From assembly GCA_014730275.1 (NCBI GenBank), contig WJIL01000084.1, forward strand, positions 42,097 to 106,096: a stretch of DNA of 64,000 nt, written 5' to 3'. Within the stretch, counting starts at the first letter, position 1, and each line of letters opens with the position of its first letter. Of the stretch, positions 8,957-17,359 are shown one piece after another. Position numbers and translations under genes: made by a program. The notes under the pieces were generated by a model. It did no database searches, had not been told where the DNA came from, and saw nothing but the letters and a program-made list of their open reading frames with translations. Source of the DNA: Candidatus Lokiarchaeota archaeon. GTDB lineage: Archaea; Asgardarchaeota; Thorarchaeia; Thorarchaeales; Thorarchaeaceae.

Positions 8957-9566
8957 GCTCATCTTGGACTTCCCAGAGGTCAGACCGGTCTTCTGAAAAC
9001 CACGCCGTGATGACTCTCGGAACGGCACGCCCACCGGCCTGCTCGTAGTTCCAGAGATTGCGAAGAATACGTTCCCGGTGCTGAGGTGGATCTAAAGCGC
9101 TAACAGACCCGTGCATGATGGCACCGATTCGGGCAAAACGGCAATGGACAGGATTGTCGGCTTCCACCAGGAACCGTGTCAGGATGACGGTCTCCTTGTC
9201 GAACGTGTCGCAGAACTCTGCAACCCTCACAGCAAGCAGCCAGTCAAGAGAAGGGTCGCCCATGACCCCGTTCCTGACGTAGTCCCACTCCAAGCGCTCT
9301 AAGTCCTTTGTTAGCAGCTGTTCGTTGAAGCGGTTAGGAATCGGCACCCAGTGCCTGATGTGATACCGTGTCATCGATTCGGCCAGGTAACAGTGGCTGT
9401 AGCGCCACCGGCCCCCATAGACCGCTGTGAACAGATAACCACGTACGCTAGTAGGAAGTGCCCCAATCTTAGTAATATTCCCGCGGCCATGCACTTTCTT
9501 TTTTGAAATCAAGTGTGATTTTTGTTCCTGAATAGACAGATTTCCCTGCGAATGAATATACTCCAA
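8907..9566 (-). CDS. Unknown protein of a repeated element, copy 1
   Basis: 219 residues, no recognised domain. Residues ~64-219 match, largely residue for residue, the frame at the right end of the window (63546-64000), sharing stretches such as MGDPSLDWLLAVRVAEFCD and CRFARIGAIMHGSV. Many differences between the copies are synonymous, which shows that the frame is, or was, translated. The last 50 bases overlap ZPR1 on the opposite strand. The N-terminal ~60 residues cannot be compared and the true start may be the ATG at about 9375. The protein ends at RIRP here, whereas copy 2 stays open past that point, so this copy may be truncated. It could belong to a mobile element; no transposase motif is evident. 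Confidence 0.6.
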   Translation of the reverse strand: MEYIHSQGNLSIQEQKSHLISKKKVHGRGNITKIGALPTSVRGYLFTAVYGGRWRYSHCYLAESMTRYHIRHWVPIPNRFNEQLLTKDLERLEWDYVRNGVMGDPSLDWLLAVRVAEFCDTFDKETVILTRFLVEADNPVHCRFARIGAIMHGSVSALDPPQHRERILRNLWNYEQAGGRAVPRVITAWFSEDRSDLWEVQDELMSLNRAFQQPLRIRP

Positions 9567-9718
9567 AGCTTATCGTGTTTGGGCTTCGCTTTTGTATCAG
9601 GGTTCAGGAGGGTGTGTTTTTCGTACTCACATGGGCGACAGAAGAGAATCAGTTTAGAATTGCCGAATAGCTATAGGATTGAAATTGAGCGAAACAAGTG
9701 TCGCACAGCCAACAACAT

Positions 9719-9793
9719 TGGTGGACCGGACGAGAATCGAACTCGTGTCCTTCTGGATGCAAACCAGACGATCTACCGCTGATCTACCGGCCC
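9719..9793 (-). tRNA. tRNA-Ala (UGC)
   Basis: On the minus strand the gene folds as a standard cloverleaf: acceptor GGGCCGG pairs with CCGGTCC (one G-U), anticodon stem TCTGG/CCAGA encloses the loop TTTGCAT (anticodon TGC), and the T arm is ACGAG-TTCGATT-CTCGT. The discriminator is A, and CCA is encoded at 9719-9721. No intron. It borders the accessory region on the right. Confidence 0.95.
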
Positions 9794-10086
9794 ACTATTG
9801 GGTTGAGCGACGCCTTAAGATACGTCTTCTGTCGTACAGAGTCTTTTCCATCAGCATTGGCTTAAAAGTATTAGTCTAGCGGGTTTGTACCAAGAATAGC
9901 ATATAAAGCATAATCCTGGGCAATTCGACAATTTCGAGCGTAGAAGAAATTTGGAATCTTCAGCTAATCAACCAATAAATTGCTCAGATGGACTTTCAAA
10001 GTCTTTGTGCATCCCGGCCATGAAAACCGAAATGCTGATGACAGACAGTTCCTAGTAGCTAGACCACAGGAGGGTACGTCCTACCT
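9794..10086. other. Intergenic stretch upstream of the small operon
   Basis: Nearly 300 bases between tRNA-Ala and the first small gene. No convincing gene; overlapping frames on the plus strand do not look protein-like. It must hold the tRNA-Ala promoter reading left and probably a promoter for the 10087-10927 genes reading right; a TTAAAAGTA-like element near 9864-9872 is the best TATA candidate. Confidence 0.4.
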
Positions 10087-10308
10087 ATGCCGAAAGAACC
10101 AACCAAGGGAACTGTTCAAACGATTACGAAACGATATGGGAACCAAAACCCCACCAGTTCCAGGGAAGAGGGAACCTGGCATCAAATCCACCAGCTTCCC
10201 GGCCTCAATATGGACTCAACAACTTTGGAATTCATTATCATACCAACGCAATCTCAGCTCATGACCCTGTGCGAGTATCTTCTATGGGAGAGAATATATG
10301 ATGAGTGA
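10087..10308 (+). CDS. Small unknown protein, coupled to next gene
   Basis: A 73-residue frame that begins 12 bases after AGGAGGGT, a strong ribosome-binding site, and overlaps the start of the next gene by 11 bases (TATATGATGAGTGA), typical of translational coupling. The protein has a polar N-terminus and a hydrophobic-helical end (DSTTLEFIIIPTQSQLMTLCEYLLWERIYDE). Family unknown. A competing frame starts at 9980 in another phase; this one is preferred because of the ribosome-binding site and the overlap. Confidence 0.45.
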   Translation: MPKEPTKGTVQTITKRYGNQNPTSSREEGTWHQIHQLPGLNMDSTTLEFIIIPTQSQLMTLCEYLLWERIYDE

Positions 10309-10927
10309 AGATGCAGGCTCAGATGACCTCAGCGAGTTCATGGCCCCAAGGAAATCTGAGGAGGAAAATCCGTACGTACTCAGAGTCATGACTGGAAAGG
10401 CGATTATTGTCGATCTTGACTGGTATCCCGAAATGCACGAAGACTATGAAGAACTGGAAGAGCTAGAGGAAGAACAGGCGCTCTGGCAGATGTTCGTCTT
10501 CAAGTGCATGGACGAGATTAAGTTTCTTGATGCTGATGCACAGTACGAGGAGCTGACCTGGAGTGAGAATTTGATTGACTGCTCCTTGCTTCTCGTACCC
10601 ACTGCCATCCACAGGATTCAGGGACCAATCGGGCTGTACCCACGATTCTGGGGCTACATATGCAAACAAACCCCGGGAGACCCCTCAGTTACTGCCTTGA
10701 AGGCAACGATATCATTACCTGCAGATCTCTCAGGGATCGTAGAGAAAAGCCCAGATATCACGTTCGGATATACTGCAAATCCTCTGAATGATAAGAAGGT
10801 GCTCATGCTCTCTACGACGTACTGGGGGCTTAAGGAATTCGAGAAAGCTGGTGAGGAACGGCACGCACATAAGTTCGGGGCGACTGAGGTCCTCATGGGG
10901 CACCGCTCGGAGGAGTGCCCTCATTAA
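10298..10927 (+). CDS. Unknown acidic protein next to the 1409-residue nuclease-like gene
   Basis: 209 residues, acidic at the N-terminus with an EELEELEEEQ helix (~residues 50-60), followed by a mixed alpha/beta region. No known motif. The start ATGATG follows GGGAGAG by a few bases. It converges on the 1409-residue gene with the two stop codons overlapping (10924-10927). The gene pair sits between tRNA-Ala and the TnpB-like gene, so it may belong to an accessory cassette; whether the proteins cooperate is unknown. Confidence 0.65.
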   Translation: MMSEDAGSDDLSEFMAPRKSEEENPYVLRVMTGKAIIVDLDWYPEMHEDYEELEELEEEQALWQMFVFKCMDEIKFLDADAQYEELTWSENLIDCSLLLVPTAIHRIQGPIGLYPRFWGYICKQTPGDPSVTALKATISLPADLSGIVEKSPDITFGYTANPLNDKKVLMLSTTYWGLKEFEKAGEERHAHKFGATEVLMGHRSEECPH

Positions 10928-13900
10928 TCTCCCCATTTCCCATACCGCTCTCGAATAATCCTGATACGGGCTGTATGACCGGGATGATGCTTCTTCATAG
11001 ATATCCCCCTGTGCTTTGCTGACAATTCTCGCATGATTTCGCTTTCGCTGAAAACGAGTCTGTCAAAATCTGTTTGACCCGGGTCAAATTTCAGTACGAT
11101 TCGCCGTCCTTTCAGTACTACTTCTAGGGTATCGATGAGCTCTCCCACTTGCTTATCTGTCAGTCCTTCTCTAATGCCAATGTTCTTGCCACCCAAGAGC
11201 CGCCAGCTACTTGGAGACAGCTCCACGGCCCAACAGGCATCATGATCTAGATTCGGGTCTTTGGCAAGGGGACATAGCGCCTTATTGTGATAGATGGTGA
11301 TTTGCTCTGGTTGCAGGTCTTCCACAGCATCATCGATGAGGGGGGAGAGCGACGGTCTCAGGGCCCTTGAGGTGCTCACCATGTAGCTTTCTAGGAATCC
11401 ATACTCTTCTCCGAAGTCAATGTCTGGTTCTATCCGAGAATAATCATGGAGCGTGTTCCATGTCAGGTGGAGTTTCCCTATCCGCAATGGCCTTCCCGCT
11501 GTCCATGGCCACCTGAGCAACCTCAGAACATCAACGGTATTTTTGAGTAGGAGTGTCTGAAGGGATGTTTCGCCTTCACTGTCTAAGAACTTGACCGCAC
11601 AACGTTCACCATACTTACGCAGCTGCACCTTCACCGATTGTACCTGCACGAGCTTCTCGGACAAGTCGCGAATAGTGCTCCGGAAACTAGTCTCGAAACC
11701 TGAAGGAAACGGAATGTCTGGGACCGAAACACCTTCTGGGGGCTTCCTTGGGTTGATGCCAAAACCTTGCAGAGTGATGTCAGCTGAGCTCCGACGCAGG
11801 ACATAGTCACACGTACCCACGAATGTCCCACCCGAAGGACCGCCAGTCTGCCTCCAGATCCACCACTCGGGGCTCTTCTCTGCATTCGAATTCGGGTTCC
11901 TCTTCCTTCTGAGAATATATGTCTCCACGTCCTTGAAGCGATGGAATCGTTTTGCAGCTTGACGTACCAAGTCTAGTCGCTGGACATCCCAGTCAAACCC
12001 TTCCTTGGTCTCACGAGTCGGGAATAACCCGAATGCGATTCCCGCTGCCGTACTCGGATCCAGTACAGCACGCCACTCATACTCTTCTCCATATGATGAT
12101 AGGATCATTACGAAGCGGATATGGGCAATCTCTACCTGGTCTTGTGTTGGGCATGGTTTCTGCTGGAGCCGCCAAGGTTTGGTTTTCAATTTCTGTGGTT
12201 CATGGTATATCCGTGGATAATTGATGACACCGACATACAACGGCTGAAAGGCCTTGCCTCCTCCAGCGCCGTCAGGTCGGATTCGCACGCGTTCAAGCAG
12301 GGAAGGCGCACTGTCTGGAGGAGTCCCCAGTACGGACCGTTCAAAGGTGGTTACGTCCCGGGGAATCGAGTATTCTGAAAGCATTTGTTCGTACTCTTGA
12401 AGAATACACTGGAATCCGTGCTTGGCGTCCATCTTCTGGGTCGGGTGCAGGTCAACGAGCCAGGGGATTAAAGAGAGCCCAAGGGTTTCCATCCGGGCCC
12501 TGACCGAGGCATCAGGCACCACCTCGGCAAAGCTATTTCTATGGGAGACTTCTCCCATGTCCCTGTTATCGAATCTTTTCGACCACTCCATAAGCAGGGG
12601 AACGAGGGTTGATTCTATTGAGAAGCCTGTCTTCCGCTGCCTGACTATGACTCTAATATCGTCATACATCGGTGTTTTTGTGGGATAAGGCAAGAACCAC
12701 TCCCCGGGAAGGACTTCATCCCGCGGGGCCACAGGCAGGTTCCAGATAATCTCGTTGACAATACCTCGCAGGGGAGACGAGTCATAGAACGGGAGCAGTG
12801 AGCGTTTGGAATAAGGGGTTGACATTTCTGCTGCTGGTACAGGTGAGTCAAACCAGAAGATGGTGGCTGAGTCCGAAGTTGGGAGCTGTGAAAGTATGAT
12901 TCTGAGGAGTGGATTCAGTCGCCATCGGTAGGGCCCCGGTGTTGCGTATCGGATTGTATCCATCCCGGAGACTACGATCAAGCAGTTTTCTTGCGGGAGC
13001 GATTCCAATCGTTTTCCTACCGCTTCAGCGGTACCATTGCGGAAGATGAACGAATCAATCTCGTCAAAAAGCCCCCTGAACGAAATCATATCAACAAGTT
13101 CCTGGACATCCTGCCGGTGGGTCCGCCGAGTGTCTTCTTCATCGGTTGAGTAGGGTCGGAGCAACAACCGGGCTTCACGAAGCTCCGGTTCTATGAAATC
13201 GCTGGCTAGGTCTATCCAAACAATCTTATCGTACTGGTGTTCTTCAGCTATTTGCTTGATTTCCTGTAGCCCATGATAGTGCTTCGCATGCCAGGCCGCT
13301 GATATACCAGAAGAGGTTGGTGATGCTGCTGATGTATAGAGCAGGAATCTCCTTCCGTCAGATTGTGCCAGCGCTAATGGATCGTATGAGGGTCGCCATG
13401 ATGGTCTTATTGGCGGTTCGGTAGGGTCCACCGGCTGTTCTCTTTTATTCATGATGAGAGCAATCCGGGGCTTGTGTCCACGGACCTTTGGCTCAAGCAC
13501 GAGCCTGCCGCCACTAGGAGGGTTCTTTACCACTTCTTCGTAGGCATTGATGATCAATCCACGGAGCATGTCTCGAAGCAGCCTGATATCCTCGGTCACG
13601 TCAACAAGTATTGTTCCCGTGAAGATGGCGGGCTCCTCCGCACATCCAGTCAATTCCTTGTATGTATCCCAAACTGCAGCTGTATAGGTGTCAATCTGTT
13701 TTTGTGTCCCTTCGTCCGGCATGGCCTGAATGAATGCTTCCCATTCCTCGTCATCCAGCGGCCTTCGACCGAAGCGGTAGTCTATAACCCGTTTGTATCT
13801 CTTTTTCTCTTCCTCTTGCTTTCTGAACGCATACTCAGGCGGGAGGGTACGCTCCACAAATGTGCGTTTTATGTCCACTTCAGAGTGGATGTCTTTGATA

Positions 13901-15153
13901 CCTAGTGTTATACTAGGTCCCAGTTTTGTTTTCAAATCCAGTACCATAACCGGTCGGTAATGGGCTTGATTTCCCTGCTCAGATACTACCCGCCGCAAGA
14001 GGATCACATCCGCTTTTCCTTTACCTTTCTCTGTATCGAGAGGGGTCTCAAAACACACGAGATACCCGTCACTCCTTCCGTACGAATCACCCCGTGTAAT
14101 CGCGTCACGGAGTGACCAGGGGCTGGTCAATTGACTGAACACAAACTCATGGACGCGTGACCCGGTCGTACTGGCCTTCTCCTCGAGGCGGGAATGGAGC
14201 CTAGCCATATCGTCCTCGCGGAACAGCGACTCATCTTCGACTAGTAACTCAAACTCTTCAATCGACTCATGAGTGATTCCCTTAGAGTATACCTCCTCAA
14301 TCCAAGCGCGACAGATATCCGTGGACAGGGTCGGTTTCCTCTCCGTCTTGGACTCTGTGACCGTTTTTGGTGCTCCTTGACGGGTTTCATAGTGATACTC
14401 AACGTCTTCTTTCAGTTCCCTGAGTATGCTATCGGTTCCTCCTCTGAATCCGTTCTTTCCGATAAGGCATTCGGAGTATAAATAATCTAGATAGGGGCGG
14501 GCTCGTAGCTGGTAGAGGTTCCAGTAGCGGCCGGCGTCCCTTGGAGGTATATCGTAGATGAAGGCGTAGCCTGCGAAATAGTCGAGGTGGTGCCTGATTG
14601 AGTCGACTAGGTCAAGCGACGGAAGATCCGGATGGACGAGTGGAGTGCGAGGACCGTAGGAATCCGGAGGATATCCTGCTACACGGTATTTCTTCCTTTT
14701 TTCTCCGACTATCCGAGTTTTATAGCCAAACAGTTCAGGGTCGGGGAAGAGGTACCGGGTCATACCGAAATTGCGGAGCTGGGCACCGAGGACATTGAAC
14801 CGCTGATTCAGCGGCCCAACTTTCGCGTGGGGGTTCCTGATACGTTTTACTTCTACATTTCCGTATGCTGCCGTGTTTTCCATGACCATCTTTAGGAGGT
14901 TCTTCCGGATGATCGACTCTGCTTTGAGGACGTACTTGTGGTCTCCTTCATCGTTTTCGACGGTCTGATAATAGACATCCTTTGCGGCTACCAAACTGTC
15001 ACGCGAACTTCGATAGAGGTTCTCAGTATTTTTATTCTGGATGTTTCGCTGCAATTCAACAGCAGCAGAGAGACCTCTGCGTACCGCGAGTGAGACCACC
15101 TTGTTTGGGTGTTTAGGCATGACCTTTGGGGGTCGTCCACGACTTCTTGGCAA
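10924..15153 (-). CDS. 1409-residue protein with AT-hook-like start and PD-(D/E)XK nuclease signature
   Basis: A very large single frame. Residues 3-10 (RSRGRPPK) match an AT-hook core. Residues ~333-410 contain a plausible PD-(D/E)XK core: helix Glu336 (RVHEFVF), Asp382 (GKADVILL) and Asp406-x-Lys408 (MVLDLKTK), in the expected strand context. Residues ~600-775 look like a RecA/P-loop fold with hydrophobic strands (KIVWIDLAS, CLIVVSGMD, ATIFWFDS), but the Walker A loop is absent (TSAASPTSSG). The C-terminal ~600 residues contain beta-rich stretches and several WW/WIW patches without an assigned fold. The TTG start at 15153 fits a TATA box about 50 bases upstream. No family recognised. DNA-cleaving defence, element maintenance and repair are all possible. 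Confidence 0.75.
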   Translation of the reverse strand: MPRSRGRPPKVMPKHPNKVVSLAVRRGLSAAVELQRNIQNKNTENLYRSSRDSLVAAKDVYYQTVENDEGDHKYVLKAESIIRKNLLKMVMENTAAYGNVEVKRIRNPHAKVGPLNQRFNVLGAQLRNFGMTRYLFPDPELFGYKTRIVGEKRKKYRVAGYPPDSYGPRTPLVHPDLPSLDLVDSIRHHLDYFAGYAFIYDIPPRDAGRYWNLYQLRARPYLDYLYSECLIGKNGFRGGTDSILRELKEDVEYHYETRQGAPKTVTESKTERKPTLSTDICRAWIEEVYSKGITHESIEEFELLVEDESLFREDDMARLHSRLEEKASTTGSRVHEFVFSQLTSPWSLRDAITRGDSYGRSDGYLVCFETPLDTEKGKGKADVILLRRVVSEQGNQAHYRPVMVLDLKTKLGPSITLGIKDIHSEVDIKRTFVERTLPPEYAFRKQEEEKKRYKRVIDYRFGRRPLDDEEWEAFIQAMPDEGTQKQIDTYTAAVWDTYKELTGCAEEPAIFTGTILVDVTEDIRLLRDMLRGLIINAYEEVVKNPPSGGRLVLEPKVRGHKPRIALIMNKREQPVDPTEPPIRPSWRPSYDPLALAQSDGRRFLLYTSAASPTSSGISAAWHAKHYHGLQEIKQIAEEHQYDKIVWIDLASDFIEPELREARLLLRPYSTDEEDTRRTHRQDVQELVDMISFRGLFDEIDSFIFRNGTAEAVGKRLESLPQENCLIVVSGMDTIRYATPGPYRWRLNPLLRIILSQLPTSDSATIFWFDSPVPAAEMSTPYSKRSLLPFYDSSPLRGIVNEIIWNLPVAPRDEVLPGEWFLPYPTKTPMYDDIRVIVRQRKTGFSIESTLVPLLMEWSKRFDNRDMGEVSHRNSFAEVVPDASVRARMETLGLSLIPWLVDLHPTQKMDAKHGFQCILQEYEQMLSEYSIPRDVTTFERSVLGTPPDSAPSLLERVRIRPDGAGGGKAFQPLYVGVINYPRIYHEPQKLKTKPWRLQQKPCPTQDQVEIAHIRFVMILSSYGEEYEWRAVLDPSTAAGIAFGLFPTRETKEGFDWDVQRLDLVRQAAKRFHRFKDVETYILRRKRNPNSNAEKSPEWWIWRQTGGPSGGTFVGTCDYVLRRSSADITLQGFGINPRKPPEGVSVPDIPFPSGFETSFRSTIRDLSEKLVQVQSVKVQLRKYGERCAVKFLDSEGETSLQTLLLKNTVDVLRLLRWPWTAGRPLRIGKLHLTWNTLHDYSRIEPDIDFGEEYGFLESYMVSTSRALRPSLSPLIDDAVEDLQPEQITIYHNKALCPLAKDPNLDHDACWAVELSPSSWRLLGGKNIGIREGLTDKQVGELIDTLEVVLKGRRIVLKFDPGQTDFDRLVFSESEIMRELSAKHRGISMKKHHPGHTARIRIIRERYGKWGD

Positions 15154-15195
15154 CGGTGGTCTTGTTGAGGCTTATTTTCTTTTGTTTTTTGCGGG

Positions 15196-15206
15196 TATAT
15201 ATTTAT
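15196..15206 (-). promoter_or_regulatory. TATA box for the 1409-residue gene
   Basis: On the minus strand the sequence reads TAAATATATACCC, a strong archaeal TATA element. Transcription would start near 15175, leaving a leader of about 20 bases before the TTG at 15153. Confidence 0.55.
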
Positions 15207-15408
15207 TATAGTTAATTATTAAACTGGAACTAGGATGTCTTCAATGCGCCTAGATGATTATCAAATAATAAGATAATATTTCTCCTTAATAGGTTTAAAT
15301 ATGACTATACTGTATCAAAGTATGAGTTCATTACCTCGGGTGAAAACAATACGAGGAGTGAACTCAACTAACCCCGGAACAGGTTAGAGGTTTAAATAGG
15401 CGATACCC

Positions 15409-17091
15409 ATGACACGCTCCCACGCCCCAGTGATTACGGTTAAAATCCCTATAGCATGGGATGAGATGACCAGCTCCAGTCGTCAGCGATTGGAGCAAAT
15501 CACTGGAAGGGATTCGCGGATCATCCATGCGTTCTTTGGTATCATCGAAGAGAATGAAGGAGAGCTCCTTAGGGGTAAGGGCAAGAAGCGTATTGACGAA
15601 AACAAGCTTCATGCCATGACCATGACTGCCTTGCGGGTTGCTCATGGTGAGGAACAGAGACTGGAAGTTGAACATGACTTCAAGGAGCGGTTTCCCCGTA
15701 TTTCTGCTAATGAGTTGTCCGAATGTCGGCGAATCGCTATTGCCAATTACGAGAGCTATTTGGCCCTGCGCGCCAAGAAGTGGAGGAAAGCCTCCCGACC
15801 TGCAGAGACCAACAGCGAAAAGCGGATACCTCGTATGATGTACATCCCTCGGAGAGCGAAACTCGTTGAGCATGACACAACGATTGCACGGCTGTGGCTG
15901 GATATCCGTGATTCCTTGGACTCAGTGCAAGAGGGCCGGAGGATTCATGATAGGCTCCGCATCCCCTTGAAGATCGCTCCCTTTCATCTTGAAGAACTGG
16001 CGAGAGGGAAGCCAAAGGCTGTACAGGTATTCGCCGACCGACATGGTAAGTGGTGGACTGGTATAATTGTTCGCCTTACTACTGTCGAAAAAAGAAAGGA
16101 CGCTGAGCTACCGCCTGCTATCCTTGGGATTGACCTGGGTATCAATTGCGCGGCATGCACGACGCTGCTTACTCAGCACAAGGTATCCAAAACCCGTTAT
16201 TTCAAGCAGAAAGAGAAACATCAGGTGTTTCTTCGATATGAGGAGCGAATAGCAGACCTTCAACATGACCTTGATACGAGAAGAAGCAATGGGAAGAACT
16301 GTGATGGGTTGATCCGTAAACTTAAGGAACTCAAGACAAAACGAGCCGATGCGGCTAAGACCTATGATCGGGCCCTGGTCAGCAATCTCCTGTCGTATAT
16401 CGAAAAGCTAAGCCAACGGTATCAGCTCTATGTTGGTATCGGGAGGCTCAAGGGTATCCGGAATGCCGCCAGACGTGGAAATTACAAAGGCCCTACGTTC
16501 AGAGGCATGGTACACAGATGGAGCTTCTCGCGGATCACTGAGGGGCTCAAACACGGGCTCGAACAGCTCGGGTGGGAAGTGGAAGGCAAGGATAGCCGCT
16601 TCCATGCGGTACCCGAGAACTGGACCTCGATCATGTGCTGGAAGTGTGGCAACAAGGGAGTGCGCCCCAAGCAATCGTTGTTTGTATGCCACACGTGCGG
16701 CTTCCGCACCAATGCCGACCGCAATGGCTCCCTCAACATCGCACGTCGTTTACTTACACTCATTCCTTCACTTAAGGATGAGACCGGACTAGGGCGGTGG
16801 GCCACCCCCGAACGGGGGAACGGTTCAGCCCCGAAGGCTGCAAGGCGGACACGTTCCGCTAAGCAGAAGTCCTCACTCTCCAAACAAGGGACATCATCAG
16901 CCCCTGGAGAGTCCGCGGTTGTTCGCTTTGTCCAACTGGACCTGTCTGGTTTCGGCGACGAGACTGGGCGGAGCGATAATAACCCCGCCGTGGCAAAAGC
17001 TGTGGAAAACCTCGCTGCCCCCGGGCGTGATGTGCCTGGAACCGGGCAGGAGACAGAAGCCGAGACCGCAAGAGGGACTGTGTCCTGCTGA
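15409..17091 (+). CDS. TnpB-like RNA-guided nuclease homologue with altered RuvC-II
   Basis: 560 residues. The RuvC-like core is clear: RuvC-I Asp242 (ILGIDLGIN), the C4 zinc finger Cys410/413/427/430, and RuvC-III Asp437 (NADRNGSLNIARR). In the RuvC-II segment, where TnpB normally has IExLxxI, this protein reads YVGIGRLKGIR, with Gly345 in place of Glu. Either it is nuclease-dead, as described for TldR repressors, or it uses a shifted Glu (E378 in SRITEGLKHG) as in TnpB/Fanzor forms with a rearranged site. The conserved fold ends near residue 455; the remaining ~105 residues are Ala/Gly/Pro-rich and coincide with GC-rich hairpin DNA, so they may be readthrough of the guide-RNA end. No TnpA is adjacent. 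It diverges from the 1409-residue gene. Confidence 0.88.
   Translation: MTRSHAPVITVKIPIAWDEMTSSSRQRLEQITGRDSRIIHAFFGIIEENEGELLRGKGKKRIDENKLHAMTMTALRVAHGEEQRLEVEHDFKERFPRISANELSECRRIAIANYESYLALRAKKWRKASRPAETNSEKRIPRMMYIPRRAKLVEHDTTIARLWLDIRDSLDSVQEGRRIHDRLRIPLKIAPFHLEELARGKPKAVQVFADRHGKWWTGIIVRLTTVEKRKDAELPPAILGIDLGINCAACTTLLTQHKVSKTRYFKQKEKHQVFLRYEERIADLQHDLDTRRSNGKNCDGLIRKLKELKTKRADAAKTYDRALVSNLLSYIEKLSQRYQLYVGIGRLKGIRNAARRGNYKGPTFRGMVHRWSFSRITEGLKHGLEQLGWEVEGKDSRFHAVPENWTSIMCWKCGNKGVRPKQSLFVCHTCGFRTNADRNGSLNIARRLLTLIPSLKDETGLGRWATPERGNGSAPKAARRTRSAKQKSSLSKQGTSSAPGESAVVRFVQLDLSGFGDETGRSDNNPAVAKAVENLAAPGRDVPGTGQETEAETARGTVSC
16805..16941 (+). ncRNA. Candidate reRNA/omega-RNA-like structured tail of the TnpB-like gene
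   Basis: Five hairpins follow each other in 137 bases: CCCCC-GAAC-GGGGG (16805-16818), CAGCC-CCGAA-GGCTG (16826-16840), GCGGA-CACGT-TCCGC (16845-16859), ACTCTCCA/TGGAGAGT (16875-16882 with 16905-16912) and GTCC-AACT-GGAC (16930-16941). The stretch is much richer in GC than its surroundings. TnpB guide RNAs are known to overlap the 3' end of tnpB, so the position fits. The guide end of such an RNA would lie at the element's right boundary, which I cannot locate. Confidence 0.45.
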
Positions 17092-17130
17092 TGGTGGTCA
17101 AAGTCCTTGCTTAGCCGGGGGTAGCGCCCT

Positions 17131-17256
17131 GGTGTAGTGGTGACACTGGGCAAGGAAAGGGTGGAACATAGGAGTTTCATCAGTTGGGTTCACTCACCCA
17201 ACCGCGAAAACAGGTTATCCAGGAAGTCGCGTGTTCAAATCACGCTCGGTCCACCA
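17131..17256 (+). tRNA. Unusual tRNA locus: box A-like 5' part and clear 3' half
   Basis: The 3' half is convincing: possible anticodon-stem strand CCAGG (17219-17223), variable loop AAGTC, T arm GCGTG-TTCAAAT-CACGC (17229-17245), acceptor strand TCGGTCC, discriminator A and encoded CCA (17254-17256), followed by a T run. A box A-like TGGTGTAGTGGT lies at 17131-17142, and between them is a perfect 7-base hairpin GTTGGGT/ACCCAAC (17183-17202), as in an intron. However, the bases before box A (AGCGCCC) do not pair with TCGGTCC, and no normal anticodon loop is readable. It could be an intron-bearing tRNA at unusual positions, a split-tRNA 3' half, or a fragment left by integration. Confidence 0.5.
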
Positions 17257-17359
17257 CTTTCCTTTTTTCGTCCATGTTTCAGTTCTCAAGGATTGCGTAG
17301 TTATGAGCTGTCAATAGGTCAGACTGTAACTTCTTTACAACTATTGAAAGGTGATTGAA

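Noticed and set aside
9980..10264. 94-residue plus-strand gene
   Set aside because: No ribosome-binding site, composition not protein-like, and it overlaps the better supported frame at 10087.
15291..15398. AGGTTTAAAT repeats as transposon ends
   Set aside because: The two copies (15291, 15388) are better read as AT-rich TATA-type promoter elements before the TnpB-like gene; no matching copy was seen at the right end.
17073..17079. GGACTGT as the missing tRNA acceptor strand
   Set aside because: It pairs at six of seven positions with TCGGTCC, but no D arm follows and it lies inside the TnpB-like frame.
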